From: an uncultured Eubacteriales bacterium | GTDB lineage: Bacteria > Bacillota > Clostridia > Oscillospirales > CAG-272 | Assembly (NCBI GenBank): GCA_949286815.1 | Contig: CASEEB010000333.1 | Span: forward strand, 1-7,274 | Length of the DNA stretch: 7,274 nt | Reading direction: 5' to 3' | Part shown: piece after piece, positions 5,901-7,274 of the stretch | Numbering within the stretch: the first letter of the stretch is position 1 | Layout of the letters: each line of letters opens with the position of its first letter | The notes under the pieces: generated by a model | Seen by the model: only the letters and a program-made list of their open reading frames with translations | The model's database searches: none | What the model was told of the DNA's origin: nothing | Position numbers and translations under genes: made by a program

Positions 5901-7157
5901 TCATTTGTCCGACAAATCCGAACGATATACCTCTCTGCCATCGCGAAAAGTCGCTATGCACCTGCCGTAAACCTCCATGCCCTCGAACGGGGTGCTTCTT
6001 CCTTTCGTATGAAACTTTTCGGGATCTACGCGATATTTTTCACCTGTTGACCATATGGAAAATCCGGGGTTTCCGTCAAGCCCGAACCGCTTTCTGGGAT
6101 TGAGGCACATAAGTTCTATAAGCTTGTCCAGACTTATAACGCCTTTTTTTACCAACCCGGTGTACAGCACGGGAAATGCGGTTTCAAGCCCTACCACGCC
6201 CATAAGACTGCGTTCAAGTCCGCGACTTTTCTCTTCCCGTGAATGCGGCGCGTGGTCTGTCGCTATCATATCCACGGTTCCGTCAAGGATACCCTCTATA
6301 AGCGCCTCCCGGTCAGCCCGGTCACGCAGAGGAGGATTCATTTTGAATCTTCCGTCCTCCAAAAGGTCCCCGTCGTCAAGCAACAGATAATGCGGAGCTG
6401 TCTCGCAGGTCACATCGACCCCGGAAGCTTTTGCCTCGCGTATTATCCGAACCGACTCTTTTGCGGAGACATGGCATACGTGATAGCCGCAGCCTGTTTT
6501 AGCGGCAAGCCCAACATCTCTTTCAATCTGTTTCCACTCACTCTCGGAGCAAATACCTCTGTGAGCATGGGAGGCGGCATATTTGCCGTCGTGAATATAT
6601 CCTCCGAAGAGCAGACTGTTGTCCTCACAGTGCGCGGCGATTATTTTTCCGAGCCTTTTGCCCTCTTTCATGGCTTCTTCCATTATCTCGCCGCTCTGAA
6701 CTCCCTTTCCGTCGTCCGAGAAAGCGACAACATTCTCCGCCATGCCCTCCATATCCGAAAGACGCTCTCCCCTCTCCCCGACCGTAACGGCCCCATAAGG
6801 ATGGACACCGATAACCGCCTTTTCTCTTATAGCGTCGAGCTGTACTTTCAGGTTCTCCGCGCTGTCGGGCACAGGGTCAAGATTCGGCATGGTGCATACG
6901 TCCGTAAACCCTCCGGCAGCCGCGGAAAGAGAGCCTGAGTAAATGTCCTCTTTGTAAAGATAACCCGGCTCTCTAAAATGCACATGCACATCACAGAAGC
7001 CGGGTAAAATCAGGCAATCATGTATACCGACACTGTCGTTACACTCTTTACCGCATAAAGAGATATCGGAAATTTCAGCGTCGTCGCCGACCAAAAAATT
7101 TCCGGAACTTACTTTTTTTCCGGTATAGTTCAACGAATTTTTCAAAATAAACGACAT
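5901..7157 (-). CDS. pyrC: Dihydroorotase, class I
   Basis: PyrC cyclises N-carbamoyl-L-aspartate to L-dihydroorotate in the cytoplasm. The 418-residue amidohydrolase has the metal motif DVHVHFREPG (H58, H60, substrate arginine R62), an aspartate in AFSDDG (145-150), H176 in AAHCED, H229 in CHVS and D301 in ATDHAPH. The MPNLDP motif (90-95) and an asparagine in KMNPPLR (272-278) complete the active site. Using an Asp in the SDDG segment, rather than a carboxylated lysine, as bridging metal ligand is typical of B. anthracis/Aquifex-like class I enzymes. E. coli PyrC is of the shorter class II. The start ATG at 7157 has AGGAGT six bases upstream (7164-7169). It is the first gene after the operon promoter. 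The match to allantoinase or dihydropyrimidinase is weaker, and the operon settles the assignment. Confidence 0.97.
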   Translation of the reverse strand: MSFILKNSLNYTGKKVSSGNFLVGDDAEISDISLCGKECNDSVGIHDCLILPGFCDVHVHFREPGYLYKEDIYSGSLSAAAGGFTDVCTMPNLDPVPDSAENLKVQLDAIREKAVIGVHPYGAVTVGERGERLSDMEGMAENVVAFSDDGKGVQSGEIMEEAMKEGKRLGKIIAAHCEDNSLLFGGYIHDGKYAASHAHRGICSESEWKQIERDVGLAAKTGCGYHVCHVSAKESVRIIREAKASGVDVTCETAPHYLLLDDGDLLEDGRFKMNPPLRDRADREALIEGILDGTVDMIATDHAPHSREEKSRGLERSLMGVVGLETAFPVLYTGLVKKGVISLDKLIELMCLNPRKRFGLDGNPGFSIWSTGEKYRVDPEKFHTKGRSTPFEGMEVYGRCIATFRDGREVYRSDLSDK

Positions 7158-7211
7158 GTCGGCACTCCTGAATCAATTTATAATTTTAAATTTACAAGTA
7201 TCTGTATATCT
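7158..7211 (-). promoter_or_regulatory. Short AU-rich leader of the pyr operon
   Basis: The predicted leader holds the end of a tandem ACAGATA repeat (copies at 7213-7207 and 7205-7199, period eight) at the transcription start. It also has an A/T-only inverted repeat, AATTTA-aaatta-TAAATT (about 7193-7176), and the AGGAGT ribosome site. It has no GC-rich terminator stem, no T-run and no PyrR-type AGAGAGG binding loop, and no leader peptide ORF. The hairpin is weak and may have no function. Confidence 0.4.
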
Positions 7212-7216
7212 GTGTA

Positions 7217-7245
7217 ATTATATCACATATTTATTGTTTTGTCAA
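7217..7245 (-). promoter_or_regulatory. Consensus sigma-A promoter of the pyr operon
   Basis: On the minus strand TTGACA (7245-7240) and TATAAT (7222-7217) are both perfect and are separated by exactly 17 bases. A TG (7225-7224) one base before the -10 box gives an extended -10. AT-rich DNA upstream (7246-7274) could act as an UP element. The predicted start is near 7211, leaving a leader of about 54 nt to the pyrC ATG. A promoter this strong normally needs a repressor or post-initiation control, yet none is obvious. Confidence 0.88.
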
Positions 7246-7274
7246 GTTAATTTTAAGCCATAAATATTTTTGTT

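Noticed and set aside
6243..6938. 231-codon plus-strand open frame opposite pyrC
   Set aside because: It lies wholly antisense to a gene with intact dihydroorotase motifs, has no recognisable domain, and its composition is what a reverse-strand shadow of pyrC would give.
7152..7161. Perfect 10-bp palindrome CGACATGTCG covering the pyrC start codon
   Set aside because: As RNA it could form only a three-pair stem. It is short and most likely reflects the start codon context.
7158..7211. PyrR-type attenuator or riboswitch upstream of pyrC
   Set aside because: The leader is only about 54 nt, AU-rich, with no GC-rich stem, no T-run and no conserved PyrR binding loop.
1..7274. CRISPR arrays, tRNA/rRNA genes, insertion sequences, toxin-antitoxin or phage genes
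   Set aside because: No regularly spaced repeats, tRNA-like or rRNA segments, transposase motifs or terminal inverted repeats were seen; the window is almost filled by housekeeping genes.

Overview
This window carries one compact operon for de novo pyrimidine (UMP) synthesis. It is read entirely from the minus strand, right to left. The organism is most likely a Gram-positive Clostridia-type anaerobe (Firmicutes/Bacillota). Evidence for this is the NAD-linked dihydroorotate dehydrogenase pair PyrD (class 1B) plus PyrK, a B. subtilis-type class I dihydroorotase, a separate zinc-binding PyrI chain, strong AGGAGG-type ribosome sites, one TTG start, and promoters of the sigma-A consensus. Family placement is by motif reading only; the species cannot be named.

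Layout in transcription order. A near-perfect promoter (7217-7245) and a leader of about 50 nt precede pyrC (7157-5901). Then come pyrK (5885-5145), pyrD (5160-4219, overlapping pyrK by 16 nt), pyrF (4176-3475), pyrE (3404-2754), pyrB (2717-1797 with the start chosen here) and pyrI (1770-1348, TTG start). After a 103-nt gap comes a laccase-domain protein of the PgeF/YfiH/YlmD family (1244-432). A second consensus promoter (354-382) then drives an MBOAT/AlgI-type membrane acyltransferase. That gene starts at 281 and runs off the left edge.

The pyr products cover the five steps after carbamoyl phosphate. PyrB with its regulatory chain PyrI makes carbamoyl aspartate, PyrC closes it to dihydroorotate, and PyrD/PyrK oxidise that to orotate. 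PyrE adds the phosphoribosyl group and PyrF decarboxylates OMP to UMP. The genes for carbamoyl phosphate synthetase (carAB) and the attenuation regulator PyrR are not in the window, and the leader is too short and has the wrong shape for a PyrR-type attenuator. Every key catalytic or metal-binding residue I looked for is present, and I see no frameshift or pseudogene.

No RNA genes, insertion sequences, CRISPR arrays or long repeats were seen, and no gene-free stretch exceeds 300 bases. Most of the window is ordinary core metabolism. The points worth a second look are the PgeF-family gene at the operon's end, how the operon is controlled without a visible attenuator, two start-site corrections, and the matched design of the two promoters.
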